In this document: positions 55,832 to 64,000 of the stretch, piece by piece | Numbering within the stretch: the stretch's first letter is position 1 | Layout: the number at the start of each line of letters is the position of its first letter | DNA from: Clostridium beijerinckii HUN142 | GTDB taxonomy: Bacteria > Bacillota > Clostridia > Clostridiales > Clostridiaceae | DNA length: 64,000 nt | Direction: 5' to 3' | NCBI RefSeq assembly: GCF_000621745.1 | Contig: NZ_JHXK01000019.1 | Location: 62,001-126,000, forward strand | The notes under the pieces: generated by a model | The model's input: the letters and a program-made list of their open reading frames with translations, nothing else | What the model was told of the DNA's origin: nothing | Database searches by the model: none | Translations under genes and position numbers: made by a program

Positions 55832-56560
55832 TTGTTAAATTTAATATATTGTGAGCTCTTAAAGTTGAAAAAATCTTATATAATGTTATTGATTATAATT
55901 GGTGGAGTTTTTTCAACAATATTAATGAACTTAGCAGTATTAGTAGTAAGTTCTGAAAAACAAAGAAGTTTTGAGAGCTATGCATCTAATGTAGAACAAC
56001 TTAATTTTGTTATATTTTATACTATTTTATTTTCTTTAATATCAGCATATGTATTTTCCAGAGAATTTGCCGATAAAACTTCAAGTATAGTATATACATA
56101 TCCAATGAGCAAGATTAAAATTTTTATTGGTAAACTAATAACCATTTGCATATTAATTTCTTTAGTCTATTTAGTAGAGTTTGTATCTATATACTTAGGT
56201 TATTACATTTTATATCATGAACATCCGGAGTTTACATTTGTAAGTAATCATATAAAATTTTATTTATACTCTTTATTTTTTCAGTTTCTAATAATACCAA
56301 TACCAATACTAATTGGGAATCTAAGCAGGAACATAATGCTTCCAGTAGTATATGGTGCGGTGGGAATTGTAATATCAGGAGTTCACGATAGTTTTGTATT
56401 TGGTGAGTACCTTCCTTTTTCAATACCTTTCAATTTTATCAAAAAGATATACGAGCCAAACTTGATTGATTTAAATTATAGTGTAATTAGTGGAATATGC
56501 TGTTTCGTTATATCAATGTTTATTTGTATGTATCATTATAATAAACATGATATTGCTTAA
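55832..56560 (+). CDS. ABC-2-type permease, second subunit
   Basis: The 242-aa paralogue of the preceding permease shares KLKKSYIM and AYVFSREFADKTSSIVYTYP in part. The TTG at 55832 is eight bases after GGAG and is preferred to the GTG at 55823. Six membrane segments. The ATPase plus two related permeases is the LanFEG arrangement of lantibiotic immunity. Confidence 0.86.
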   Translation: MLNLIYCELLKLKKSYIMLLIIIGGVFSTILMNLAVLVVSSEKQRSFESYASNVEQLNFVIFYTILFSLISAYVFSREFADKTSSIVYTYPMSKIKIFIGKLITICILISLVYLVEFVSIYLGYYILYHEHPEFTFVSNHIKFYLYSLFFQFLIIPIPILIGNLSRNIMLPVVYGAVGIVISGVHDSFVFGEYLPFSIPFNFIKKIYEPNLIDLNYSVISGICCFVISMFICMYHYNKHDIA

Positions 56561-56647
56561 GGAGTAATCAAAAAATAATAGAACAATATGTTTATCTATT
56601 ATTTATTATCACGTATTTAAATAATATTTTATATTAAGGAGTTAAAA

Positions 56648-57916
56648 ATGAAAAAGTTTATAAATATAGTTATATGCTTTCTTTTAATATTTATGGTTTT
56701 ACTTACTACTGGCTGTGAGACTCAGTATTTGGGTGGGGATAGAAACGAAAAATGGAAGAAGGATTTAAGTTATTTACAAGAAGCTTTACCAAATAAACAT
56801 GCAAATTTATTCTTTAAAGTTAGTGAAGAGCAATTTAATAAAGAAATAGATGATCTGAAAGACTCAGTTGATAACCTAAATGATGACGAGATAATAGATA
56901 GAATATACAAAATTGTTGCAGCTGTAGGGGATGGACATACAAAAATTACAAGAAAGTTTTCGAAGGCATATCCGTTCCAATTTTATTATTTTAAGGATGG
57001 AATATGTGCTATTGACACAATAGATGAATATAAGGATGCCTTAGATTGCAAGTTAATAAAAATAAATGGACAAGATATTAAAGAAATTGAAAATAAATTG
57101 TCGCCTTTAGCAGCACAAGAGAATGAAGAAACAATAAAAAAGGTTGTACCTACATATTTATCCAGACCAGAAATTCTTCATGGAGTAAATATTATAGATA
57201 ATATAGATGAAGATATTATTTTTACTTTTCAAGATAAACAAGGAAAGATATTTGATGTAAATGTGAAACCTCTCAACAGTGATGCTAATAATAGTTCAAC
57301 ATTTATCATAAATAATACATTTGATCAATCATATCCATTATATATGCAAAAACGAGATTTGAATTATTGGTATCAATATTTAGAGAAAGATAAGGTTTTA
57401 TATCTTAAATATAATTTATGTGAAGAGAATAATAAATCAGGAAAACTAAGTGACTTTAATAATGAGGTCTTAAGTTTTATAAATAATAATGATGTGAATA
57501 AATTGGTGATTGATATGAGAGATAATTCTGGTGGAAACGCCAGTAAGCTCCAGGATATTATAGAAGGAATAAAGAACAGCAAATTAAATACCAAAGATAA
57601 CTTTTATGTTATAGTTGGAAGAGCAACATTTTCAGCTTCAATAGTTGATGCTGTTAATTGGAGAAAAGAAACCAATGCTACATTTATAGGTCAGCCAACA
57701 AGTGGAAAACCAAATCATTATGGAGAAATAAAAAGGTTTACGCTTCCTAATTCAAAGCTTAATGTAAGTTATTCTACAAGTTACGTTGAGATATGTGATG
57801 ATGAAAATAATTCATTTATGCCTGATAAGACAATTGAAATATCAATTGATGATTATGTTAATAAAAATGATCCTGTCTTAGATTATATTAGAAAAAATAA
57901 CAAGTCCATCCGCTGA
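56648..57916 (+). CDS. S41-family peptidase lipoprotein
   Basis: The 422-aa protein has a lipoprotein signal peptide with lipobox TTGC (Cys26) and a C-terminal S41 (tail-specific protease-like) domain. The core reads LVIDMRDNSGG and the nucleophile Ser lies in GRATFSASIVDA. No clear PDZ domain is present. TAAGGAG precedes the start. The final six codons (NNKSIR) and stop are encoded by the edge of an inverted-repeat element, so the original C-terminus may have been replaced. It may act with the ABC exporter upstream on extracellular peptides. Confidence 0.87.
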   Translation: MKKFINIVICFLLIFMVLLTTGCETQYLGGDRNEKWKKDLSYLQEALPNKHANLFFKVSEEQFNKEIDDLKDSVDNLNDDEIIDRIYKIVAAVGDGHTKITRKFSKAYPFQFYYFKDGICAIDTIDEYKDALDCKLIKINGQDIKEIENKLSPLAAQENEETIKKVVPTYLSRPEILHGVNIIDNIDEDIIFTFQDKQGKIFDVNVKPLNSDANNSSTFIINNTFDQSYPLYMQKRDLNYWYQYLEKDKVLYLKYNLCEENNKSGKLSDFNNEVLSFINNNDVNKLVIDMRDNSGGNASKLQDIIEGIKNSKLNTKDNFYVIVGRATFSASIVDAVNWRKETNATFIGQPTSGKPNHYGEIKRFTLPNSKLNVSYSTSYVEICDDENNSFMPDKTIEISIDDYVNKNDPVLDYIRKNNKSIR

Positions 57917-58002
57917 ATATATTTTACATGATGCTACGTAATTAGATTGTCTGATGAAAAATAATCATGGTAGTTTTGGAGTTGTTATTTTATTTTATGT
58001 GC
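57899..58002. repeat. Inverted-repeat element, copy 2 (short, degenerate)
   Basis: It carries AACAAGTCCA at the left and TGGAGTTGTT (57977-57986) near the right, the shared inner block CTGATGAAAAATA, and a right end TTATTTTATGTGC like that of copy 1. The orientation is the same as copy 1. The middle is about 40 bp shorter. Its left edge forms the end of the S41 peptidase reading frame. Confidence 0.72.
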
Positions 58003-58146
58003 ATAAAATGCTATGTTATATGAAATTATACTAATGGTGGATTAATTTAATATAAATACCTGATAGAATATCCTTGAATTTAAAAAGTATATATGGTATC
58101 ATAAGTGAGTATCTAAATGATAAGTTAGATTGCAAGGCTTTTATAT

Positions 58147-58204
58147 GGTTTGACGTCTGAGAAGAGACGATTTTCTCAATAGGAGAAATATTAAGGTGCA
58201 AACC
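58147..58204 (+). other. Possible three-way-junction RNA just upstream of SRP RNA
   Basis: GGTTTG (58147-58152) pairs with CAAACC (58199-58204). Inside lie CGTCT/AGACG (58154-58158, 58165-58169) and TTTCTC/GAGAAA (58172-58177, 58183-58188). The layout resembles a small aptamer or processing structure, but I do not recognise any known riboswitch. It may be part of the SRP RNA precursor. Confidence 0.35.
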
Positions 58205-58217
58205 CTTAGCATTCCAC

Positions 58218-58492
58218 CATTGCCATGCTAGATGGGGAGTTAGCGGTGCCCTGTAACCTGCAATCCGCTATAGCAGGATTGAATTCCTCGCTTAGGTATT
58301 AGCGATTTATAGTCTGACTTTTGTAAGTGGTGTTGATGACTGGGTCCCACGCAATGGAAGCCCATGAACCTCGTCAGATCTGGAAGGAAGCAGCGATAAG
58401 TGGTTCCTTTCATGTGCCGTGGATCAATCTGGTCTGAGCTAACTGCATTAGTAACGTATAGAAAACTAATAACGAAGCGAGGTGCATGGTTT
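58218..58492 (+). ncRNA. ffs: Signal recognition particle RNA (large, Bacillus/Clostridium type)
   Basis: The Alu-domain segment (AGATGGGGAGTTAGCGGTGCC, shown here shortened: GATGGGGAGTTAGCGGTGCC) and the S-domain apical segment TCAGATCTGGAAGGAAGCAG are diagnostic of bacterial SRP RNA. Ends were placed by pairing CCATGC (58223-58228) with GCATGG (58484-58489), giving about 275 nt, right for the large type. It forms the SRP with Ffh to target membrane proteins. Exact ends are uncertain by several bases. Confidence 0.93.
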
Positions 58493-58566
58493 ATTTTAAT
58501 GTTTAATTATAGCATGGAAATGAAAAATTAATTAGGTTATTCTTCAATAGGATTAACATAGGACAC

Positions 58567-58626
58567 AATAGGATAAGAAAGTGAGGGCATTTCAGTAATG
58601 AAATACCCTCATTTTCTTATCCTATT
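58567..58626. terminator. Long near-perfect hairpin, bidirectional terminator
   Basis: About 28 bp on each side (AATAGGATAAGAAA ... TTTCTTATCCTATT, with inner TGAGGG/CCCTCA) pair around a GTAA loop. It lies between the SRP RNA and the minus-strand FAH gene and probably serves both. Confidence 0.82.
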
Positions 58627-58637
58627 TATTATTTATT

Positions 58638-59522
58638 TTACTTTACAATATTTTTAAGGCATCCTATACCTTCAATTTCGCATTCAACTATATCACCAGG
58701 TTTAAGAAATTTAGGTGGTATGAATCCCATACCTACGCCAGCTGGAGTTCCCATTGCAATAATAGTTCCAGTCTTTAAAGTGATTCCCTGGGATAATTCA
58801 TGGATTACATCTTGTATTGAAGTAATCATAAGATCAGTAGTACTATTTTGCCTTAGTTCTCCGTTAACTCTAGAGCATATCCTTAATACTGGAGGATTAA
58901 CAAATTCATCTTTAGTGACAATACAAGGTCCCATTGGAGTAAAACCATCCAAACTTTTGCCAAAATACCATTGTTTATGCCTTGTCTGAAGGTTTCTTGC
59001 GCTGACATCATTTATTATAGTATAGCCAAAAACATAATCAAAAGCTTTTTCTTTAGGTACATCTTTAGCATCTTTTCCAATGATTACTGCTAATTCAGCT
59101 TCATAATCTAGACTATCAACTATTTGAGGATAACTAGGGATATAGTCACCATCAGCGGTTGCAGTATTCACTCTTTTAGAAAAATATACTGCATATGGTC
59201 TATCTCCACCAAAGGCTTCATTTTTATATCTTGCAGATTCAACTGCATGTTCCATATAGTTGATACCTAAACAAATAATATCTTGCTTAGGATTGGGTAT
59301 TGGAGGCATTTTGGAAATATCACCTATAGAGATACATTCCTTATCGTTATTATTTAATGATGTTTGTAGAAGGTCCATCTCATGATCTGTCATATTTTCT
59401 ATTAAATTGATCATGCTATTGTAATTAAGGCCAAGAGATTTTATAGGATAAACTCCTTCCTCATTGAGAGTTAATATTCCTACCCCATCTATGCCTTCAT
59501 GCTTAAAAGTTATAAATTTCAT
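58638..59522 (-). CDS. Fumarylacetoacetate hydrolase-family protein
   Basis: The 294-aa protein has the FAH fold motif with metal-binding acidic residues (DYEAELAVIIGKDAKDV), the GYTIINDVSARNLQ segment and PMGPCIVT. The family contains acylpyruvases, 2-hydroxyhepta-2,4-diene-dioate isomerases and oxaloacetate decarboxylases; the substrate here cannot be told. GGGGAATG precedes the ATG on the minus strand. It stands alone. Confidence 0.9.
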   Translation of the reverse strand: MKFITFKHEGIDGVGILTLNEEGVYPIKSLGLNYNSMINLIENMTDHEMDLLQTSLNNNDKECISIGDISKMPPIPNPKQDIICLGINYMEHAVESARYKNEAFGGDRPYAVYFSKRVNTATADGDYIPSYPQIVDSLDYEAELAVIIGKDAKDVPKEKAFDYVFGYTIINDVSARNLQTRHKQWYFGKSLDGFTPMGPCIVTKDEFVNPPVLRICSRVNGELRQNSTTDLMITSIQDVIHELSQGITLKTGTIIAMGTPAGVGMGFIPPKFLKPGDIVECEIEGIGCLKNIVK

Positions 59523-59648
59523 AATACATTCCCCAATTCTGAAAAAATTTTATTTTAAAGTTGAATTTTAGCCCATTTTTAAGATGAAATTTTATTCTTT
59601 GTAATTATAATAGAATAATATGAATTTAAACTTGATGTCACTGTATAT

Positions 59649-60140
59649 CTAGGCTTTTATTAAATTTACAAAAGTATAATGTAGTCCATTTTTTTCATCA
59701 ATAAATTCCTCTGATGTATATTCCGTATGATAATTGGAATAATTAATTCCAGGGAAATATGTATCGCCTTCGAATTCTTCATCTATTTTTGTTAAATATA
59801 ATTTCTTTGCATAAGGGAGAAATTGTTTATAAATTTCGGCACCACCAATTACAAAGATTTCATCTTCACATTCCAAATATTTTTGAAGTAATGAATTAAA
59901 ATTGTGTTCTATTGTCACCATATCTGAATCTACATTAAAATTATTATCTCTAGTTAAAACTATGTGTTCTCTATTTGGTAAAATTCCAGGTAATGACTCA
60001 AAAGTTTTTCGTCCCATAATCATTTTTTTACCTGTAGTTATTTTTTTAAATCTTTTCAAATCCTCTGAAATATGCCACAATAATTTGTTATCTTTTCCGA
60101 TTACATTATCTTTAGCAATAGCAACAATTATTGAAATCAT
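59649..60140 (-). CDS. folA: Dihydrofolate reductase
   Basis: The 163-aa enzyme regenerates tetrahydrofolate from the dihydrofolate made by ThyA. It shows the DHFR signature VIGKDNKLLWHISEDLKRFK with the catalytic acidic residue, the NADPH segment MIMGRKTFESLP and FVIGGAEIYKQFLP. Its ATG lies 55 bp after thyA, with GGTGGGA as ribosome-binding site. The thyA-folA order is the usual one. Confidence 0.95.
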   Translation of the reverse strand: MISIIVAIAKDNVIGKDNKLLWHISEDLKRFKKITTGKKMIMGRKTFESLPGILPNREHIVLTRDNNFNVDSDMVTIEHNFNSLLQKYLECEDEIFVIGGAEIYKQFLPYAKKLYLTKIDEEFEGDTYFPGINYSNYHTEYTSEEFIDEKNGLHYTFVNLIKA

Positions 60141-60195
60141 TTATTATCCCACCTATCTTTGGTCTATTATTTTCTTTCATATGCCTTAAATTTAA

Positions 60196-60987
60196 TTATA
60201 CTGATACGTCCATTTTTATAGATTCATGATGCTTATAATCTTCTAATTTTATGTCATCAGGAGTAAAATCATAGAAATTTGTAATTTCTGGATTGATCCA
60301 AAGTTTTGGAGCATCATATGCATCATTTTTTCTTGTAAGTTGAAGCTTTAAACCATCTACTTGATTTTCGTATATATGAGCATTATTTATTACATGAGTA
60401 AATAATCCTGGTTTAAGTCCAGTAACTTGAGCTAACAAATGAATTAATACGGCATACTGAGATGTATTAAAAGGAACCCCAAGGCCCCAATCCCCACTTC
60501 TTTGAACAAGCATGCAGTTGAGTTTTCCATCTGTTACATCCCACATTGTAAGAAAGCAACAAGGATATAATGGAGCACTATCTAAATATGGAATTTGCCA
60601 TAAATTAATCATCATCCTTCTATCTTGAGGATTATTTTTTAGCGCATCGATTAATTTATCAATTTGATCGAACTTTTTTACTATCCAACCATAAGAAGTG
60701 CCTATGGTTCCATCATCCATCATCCATTCATCCCATATTTTTACGTTTTGAGCTTGAAGTTCTTTTACGCTATTTGATTGATCTTTAAATATCCAAAGAA
60801 GTTCTTTAACAGCAGTTTTAAATGCTACAAATTTTGTTGTTAATATTGGAAATTCTTTTTCTAAATTAAATTGCATAATTTGATGAGGTAGTTTATAGGT
60901 CTTAACTCCAGTTCTATTATTATCGAAGTATCCATTTTCTAGTATATCATTAGCAATGGATAGGTATTTATTATCATATAAACTCAT
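60196..60987 (-). CDS. thyA: Thymidylate synthase
   Basis: The 263-aa enzyme methylates dUMP using methylenetetrahydrofolate. Visible are Arg123-Arg124, the catalytic Cys143 in YPCCF, and [19 protein letters not shown], which binds dUMP, plus HIYENQ. The wording PCCF and HIYENQ differs from the common PCH and HLYxNH, as in some firmicute and phage ThyA proteins. AAGGAGGC precedes the start. It is cotranscribed with folA. Confidence 0.93.
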   Translation of the reverse strand: MSLYDNKYLSIANDILENGYFDNNRTGVKTYKLPHQIMQFNLEKEFPILTTKFVAFKTAVKELLWIFKDQSNSVKELQAQNVKIWDEWMMDDGTIGTSYGWIVKKFDQIDKLIDALKNNPQDRRMMINLWQIPYLDSAPLYPCCFLTMWDVTDGKLNCMLVQRSGDWGLGVPFNTSQYAVLIHLLAQVTGLKPGLFTHVINNAHIYENQVDGLKLQLTRKNDAYDAPKLWINPEITNFYDFTPDDIKLEDYKHHESIKMDVSV

Positions 60988-61134
60988 TATATATATGCCT
61001 CCTTATATTCCAAAAATTATTTTTGTAAAAAAATTATTCAATATACATTTTAACCTAAACTATTTCACAAGTCATCCAATATATTTTAATATGAAGAGAT
61101 ATTAAAAGCATGCGCCATTTAGGAGGAGTATGTA

Positions 61135-61221
61135 TTGAAGAAACTCTTACTAATTATTTTTGGAAATTTTTATATTAAAAATTATTATTCAATTATATTA
61201 CATTTAATACTAATTGTGTAA
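61135..61221 (+). CDS. 28-codon hydrophobic ORF upstream of dnaX
   Basis: A TTG start follows AGGAGGAG by five bases. The peptide starts MKKLLLIIFGNFYIKNYY and ends SIILHLILIV, a single membrane segment. The optimal ribosome-binding site is the argument for it; without conservation data it may equally be the stub of a lost gene. Confidence 0.4.
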   Translation: MKKLLLIIFGNFYIKNYYSIILHLILIV

Positions 61222-61222
61222 T

Positions 61223-61250
61223 TTGCATTGCACAAGCAATAGTGTATAAT
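61223..61250 (+). promoter_or_regulatory. dnaX promoter
   Basis: TTGCAT (61223-61228), 16-bp spacer, TATAAT (61245-61250), placed 37 bp before the GTG start. Confidence 0.7.
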
Positions 61251-61287
61251 AATGTTATATTTAAGAGAAATGGCGAGGTGGTATCCC

Positions 61288-62934
61288 GTGGGTTATACGG
61301 CACTATATAGAGAGTGGAGACCAAGAACTTTTGAAGACGTTGTTGGACAGGAACATATAACTACAACGCTAAAAAATGAAATTTTAAATGATAGAATTGC
61401 ACATGCTTATCTTTTTTGTGGAACTAGAGGGACAGGAAAAACATCAACTGCGAAAGTAATGGCAAAGGCATTAAATTGTCTAGATCCCAAAAATGGAGAG
61501 CCATGTAATGAGTGTGAGATGTGCAGAAAAATAAATGAGGGATTAGCAATTGATGTAACAGAACTTGATGCCGCTTCTAATAATGGTATAGATAAAATTA
61601 GAGATATTATAGACGATACAAAATATCCACCACAGGAAGCTAGGTATAAAATATATATAATGGATGAGGTCCATATGCTTTCAGTGGGGGCAGTTAATGC
61701 GTTTTTAAAAACTTTAGAAGAGCCTCCTAAGAGAGTAATATTCATATTAGCTACAACGGATCCACAAAAGTTACCTATAACGATTCTATCTAGATGTCAA
61801 AGATTTGATTTTAAGAGAATAAATCAAAAAGAAATATCTAACAGGCTTAAAAAGATAACAGATTTCCAGGGAATAAATTATGAGCAAAAAAGTTTGGATT
61901 TAATTTCAAGAGTCTGTGATGGTGCGATGAGAGATGCATTAAGTATACTAGATCAAGCTATTGCTATGGGTGAAGATAAAATTAACTACGATGATTTAGT
62001 TAGTATATTAGGACTTGTGACTAATGAATATTTGTTTGATATAGCTTATGCTATCATAGATAGAAGTATTGAAAAATCAATGATTATAATTGATAAGCTT
62101 GTTTATTCTGGGAAGGATATGCAATTATTCATTAAGGATTTAATAGCACATTTTAGAAATTTACTTATGGTAAAGGTTACAAATAATCCAGAAGAAGTTC
62201 TAGATATGTCTCTTGAAAATATTCATTTAATTAAAGAGCAGGGAAGAAAGATTAGAGTAGAAGAGATAATGAGAGCTATTAGAATACTTCAGGATGCGGA
62301 AATAAATTCAAAGGCTAGCAAGCAAAGTAGATTATATTTAGAGCTTGCTATTATAAAGATGTGTAAAATAGAGTATGATACTTCAAGCGAGGTTATTTTA
62401 TCAAGAATAAACCAGTTAGAGGAATCATTAAGAAATGGTAAGATTCAAATGGTTCAATCAGAAAGGACTAATGAAGAAGTAAAATCTGTGCATAATAATA
62501 TAGGAAATAATTTAAATAGCAATCAAAGCAGAAGCTCTATAAATAAAGGTAGTAGCAATAGTGGTAATGTTAATTTAGAAGCTAATCCAAACTCATCATT
62601 AACTATTGATGATGTTGGGAGAGTATGGACTGAAGTACTAGAAAAGTTTAAGTCAAAGAGAGCAATGATTGTTTATGCTTCAATCGTTACAGCAAAACCA
62701 TATAGCCTAAAGAATGGAATAGTTACACTAGAATATGATTCAATGTATGCATTTAATAAAGAAAGATTGCAGAAAGCAGAATATAGAGAAATTGTAAATA
62801 GTGTATTTTCAGAAGTATTAAAGGAAAAAATAATTGTGGATTATATAGTGAAAAGTGATAATGAGGTAAAAGATCAAGAAGAACTATTGAAAGAAACAAT
62901 AGAAGGAATACCATTTGAAATATATGATGAATAA
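61288..62934 (+). CDS. dnaX: DNA polymerase III gamma/tau subunit
   Basis: The 548-aa clamp-loader ATPase has Walker A GTRGTGKTS, the four-Cys zinc module (CLDPKNGEPCNECEMC), DEVHMLS and the arginine-finger region LSRCQRFDFK. The C-terminal tau part after an Asn/Ser-rich linker (about 395-440) binds polymerase. GTG at 61288 is chosen because GAGGTGG lies just before it and the protein then begins MGYTALYREWRPRTFE as in the family. Confidence 0.95.
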   Translation: MGYTALYREWRPRTFEDVVGQEHITTTLKNEILNDRIAHAYLFCGTRGTGKTSTAKVMAKALNCLDPKNGEPCNECEMCRKINEGLAIDVTELDAASNNGIDKIRDIIDDTKYPPQEARYKIYIMDEVHMLSVGAVNAFLKTLEEPPKRVIFILATTDPQKLPITILSRCQRFDFKRINQKEISNRLKKITDFQGINYEQKSLDLISRVCDGAMRDALSILDQAIAMGEDKINYDDLVSILGLVTNEYLFDIAYAIIDRSIEKSMIIIDKLVYSGKDMQLFIKDLIAHFRNLLMVKVTNNPEEVLDMSLENIHLIKEQGRKIRVEEIMRAIRILQDAEINSKASKQSRLYLELAIIKMCKIEYDTSSEVILSRINQLEESLRNGKIQMVQSERTNEEVKSVHNNIGNNLNSNQSRSSINKGSSNSGNVNLEANPNSSLTIDDVGRVWTEVLEKFKSKRAMIVYASIVTAKPYSLKNGIVTLEYDSMYAFNKERLQKAEYREIVNSVFSEVLKEKIIVDYIVKSDNEVKDQEELLKETIEGIPFEIYDE

Positions 62935-63019
62935 CAAGTTAGTTATTCATTAAACTTGAGTATTAGTAAAAGATGTTTTATAATTAATGAATGAGATTCA
63001 AGAAAGAGGAGGATTTTTT

Positions 63020-63361
63020 ATGGCAAAAGGTGGATTTCCAGGAGGCTTTGGTGGCGGGAATATGAATAACCTTATGAAGCAAGCACAAAAGCTTCAAAAG
63101 CAAATGGAAGATATGCAAAAAGAGCTTGAGACAAAAGAATTTGAAGCATCAGCAGGTGGCGGTGCTGTAGTTGTAAAAGTAACTGGTAAAAAAGAAGTGT
63201 CATCAATTAATATAAAGCCAGAAGTTGTAGATGCAGATGATGTTGAAATGCTTGAGGACCTAGTAATGAGTGCTATTAATGAAGCACTAAGAAAAGCAGA
63301 AGAAGAAACTTCAAGCAAAATGGGTAAGCTAACAGGCGGAATGCCAGGTGGATTATTCTAA
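63020..63361 (+). CDS. ybaB: YbaB/EbfC nucleoid-associated protein
   Basis: The 113-aa protein has a Gly-rich N-terminus ([20 protein letters not shown]) and the central YbaB fold ([20 protein letters not shown]). It binds DNA as a dimer. The ATG at 63020 follows GAGGAGG; an in-frame start at 62987 lacks this. It lies between dnaX and recR as in most bacteria. Confidence 0.94.
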   Translation: MAKGGFPGGFGGGNMNNLMKQAQKLQKQMEDMQKELETKEFEASAGGGAVVVKVTGKKEVSSINIKPEVVDADDVEMLEDLVMSAINEALRKAEEETSSKMGKLTGGMPGGLF

Positions 63362-63383
63362 GAATTTCAATAGTTATAATATT

Positions 63384-63427
63384 AGCATACAGGAGTGTAG
63401 AAGAAACTTCAGCCTGTATGCTTTTTA
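63384..63427 (+). terminator. Hairpin terminator between ybaB and recR
   Basis: A perfect 10-bp stem, AGCATACAGG/CCTGTATGCT, followed by five T. It suggests that recR has its own promoter or relies on partial read-through. Confidence 0.82.
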
Positions 63428-63466
63428 TAATATGTTAAAAGTATAGATGAAGGAGAATTATAAATT

Positions 63467-64000
63467 ATGATGGAGTTTTATCCAGTAGCCATAGAAAAGT
63501 TGATAGAAGAATTTGCGAAGTTACCAAGTATTGGACAAAAAACGGCGCAAAGATTAACATTGCATATCTTAAATCTTCCAGATGATGAAGTTAAGGAATT
63601 TGCGGATGCGCTAGTTAAGGCAAAAGGAACGATTAAGTATTGTTCAGTATGTGGAAACTTTACAGATAAAGATCCTTGTTCATTATGTGGCAATCCTAAT
63701 AGAGATAAGGGGACAATATGCGTTGTTGAGCAACCAAAGGATATTATGACAATGGAAAAGGTTAAAGAATATAATGGAATATATCATGTATTGCATGGAA
63801 ATATATCTCCAATGCAAGGAAGAGGTCCTCAAGATATAAGAATCAGAGAACTTGTGTCCAGAATGAATGAAGATGTAAAGGAAGTAATATTAGCAACTAA
63901 TCCTAATATAGAAGGAGAGGCAACTGCAATGTACATATCTAAAATACTTAAACCGCTTGATGTTAAAGTTACTAGGATTGCTTCAGGTATACCTGTTGGC
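63467..64000 (+). CDS. recR: Recombination mediator RecR (3' end outside window)
   Basis: RecR helps load RecA in the RecFOR pathway. The visible 178 residues include the helix-hairpin-helix ([17 protein letters not shown]), the four-Cys zinc finger ([19 protein letters not shown]) and the Toprim domain ([32 protein letters not shown]). The family length of about 198 aa means about 20 residues are missing beyond the window. GAAGGAGA precedes two adjacent ATGs (63467, 63470); either may be used. Confidence 0.94.
   Translation, partial: MMEFYPVAIEKLIEEFAKLPSIGQKTAQRLTLHILNLPDDEVKEFADALVKAKGTIKYCSVCGNFTDKDPCSLCGNPNRDKGTICVVEQPKDIMTMEKVKEYNGIYHVLHGNISPMQGRGPQDIRIRELVSRMNEDVKEVILATNPNIEGEATAMYISKILKPLDVKVTRIASGIPVG

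Noticed and set aside
1..64000. CRISPR arrays, complete insertion sequences or integrases
   Set aside because: No regularly spaced repeats and no transposase or integrase reading frame were seen in the window.

Overview
The window is AT-rich DNA of a low-GC, Gram-positive, saccharolytic anaerobe, almost certainly Clostridium sensu stricto. The best fit is the C. beijerinckii/C. butyricum group. Supporting signs are the gene order PTS EIIBC–LacI–GH32–fructokinase (the scrARBK operon described in C. beijerinckii), strong AGGAGG ribosome-binding sites, frequent TTG/GTG starts, many rho-independent terminators, a clostridial SRP RNA and a rubrerythrin-like protein. The DNA is chromosomal: it carries tRNA-Ser, tadA, SRP RNA, dnaX, ybaB and recR, a housekeeping set that is usually compact in clostridia. 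Here about 45 kb of sugar, sensory and efflux genes separates tRNA-Ser (12.5 kb) from the SRP RNA (58.2 kb). All identifications are by reading the sequence; no database search was run.

Region 1 (0–2.4 kb) holds a ParM-like actin with a ribbon-helix-helix partner, a second small ribbon-helix-helix protein and a membrane protein. Region 2 (2.6–7.7 kb) is the sucrose operon scrA-scrR-scrB-scrK, with a promoter followed by a cre/LacI-type site. Region 3 (7.9–12.6 kb) has tadA, an lrgAB operon with an unknown protein and a FadR-type GntR regulator whose probable operator lies at the lrgA promoter, a cyclopropane fatty acid synthase, and tRNA-Ser. Region 4 (12.6–17.2 kb) has an alpha/beta hydrolase and a marR–MFS operon that share paired 33-bp-spaced operators, a relic of a sugar-binding protein gene, and a probable 5' fragment of a group II intron just after a terminator.

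Region 5 (17.2–21.1 kb, minus strand) is an alpha-glucoside PTS/6-phospho-alpha-glucosidase operon with an RpiR regulator. Region 6 (21.2–38 kb) is a hemicellulose/pentose block: AraC regulator, GH3 and two GH43 enzymes, nitroreductase, a ribose-type ABC transporter behind a duplicated promoter segment, a chemoreceptor, and a three-gene sensory unit (binding lipoprotein, YesM-like kinase, short YesN-like regulator). The lipoprotein appears to start at ATT just after a 15-codon upstream ORF. Region 7 (38–43.9 kb) is a maltodextrin ABC importer (binding protein, MalF, MalG) with a GH13 enzyme and a divergent AraC regulator.

Region 8 (44–58 kb) holds MscL with a zinc-ribbon tail, pyruvate carboxylase, a receiver–CheX fusion plus a separate CheX, a DUF1461-type membrane protein, CrcB, an OmpR-type two-component system, a rubrerythrin-like protein, and an ABC efflux/S41 peptidase cassette flanked by two copies of an inverted-repeat element. 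Region 9 (58–64 kb) has SRP RNA, an FAH-family enzyme, thyA-folA, and dnaX-ybaB-recR, with recR cut by the window end. The items most worth a second look are the ATT-start/uORF unit, the repeat-flanked ABC–S41 cassette, the paired MarR operators, the group II intron remnant and the receiver–CheX pair.
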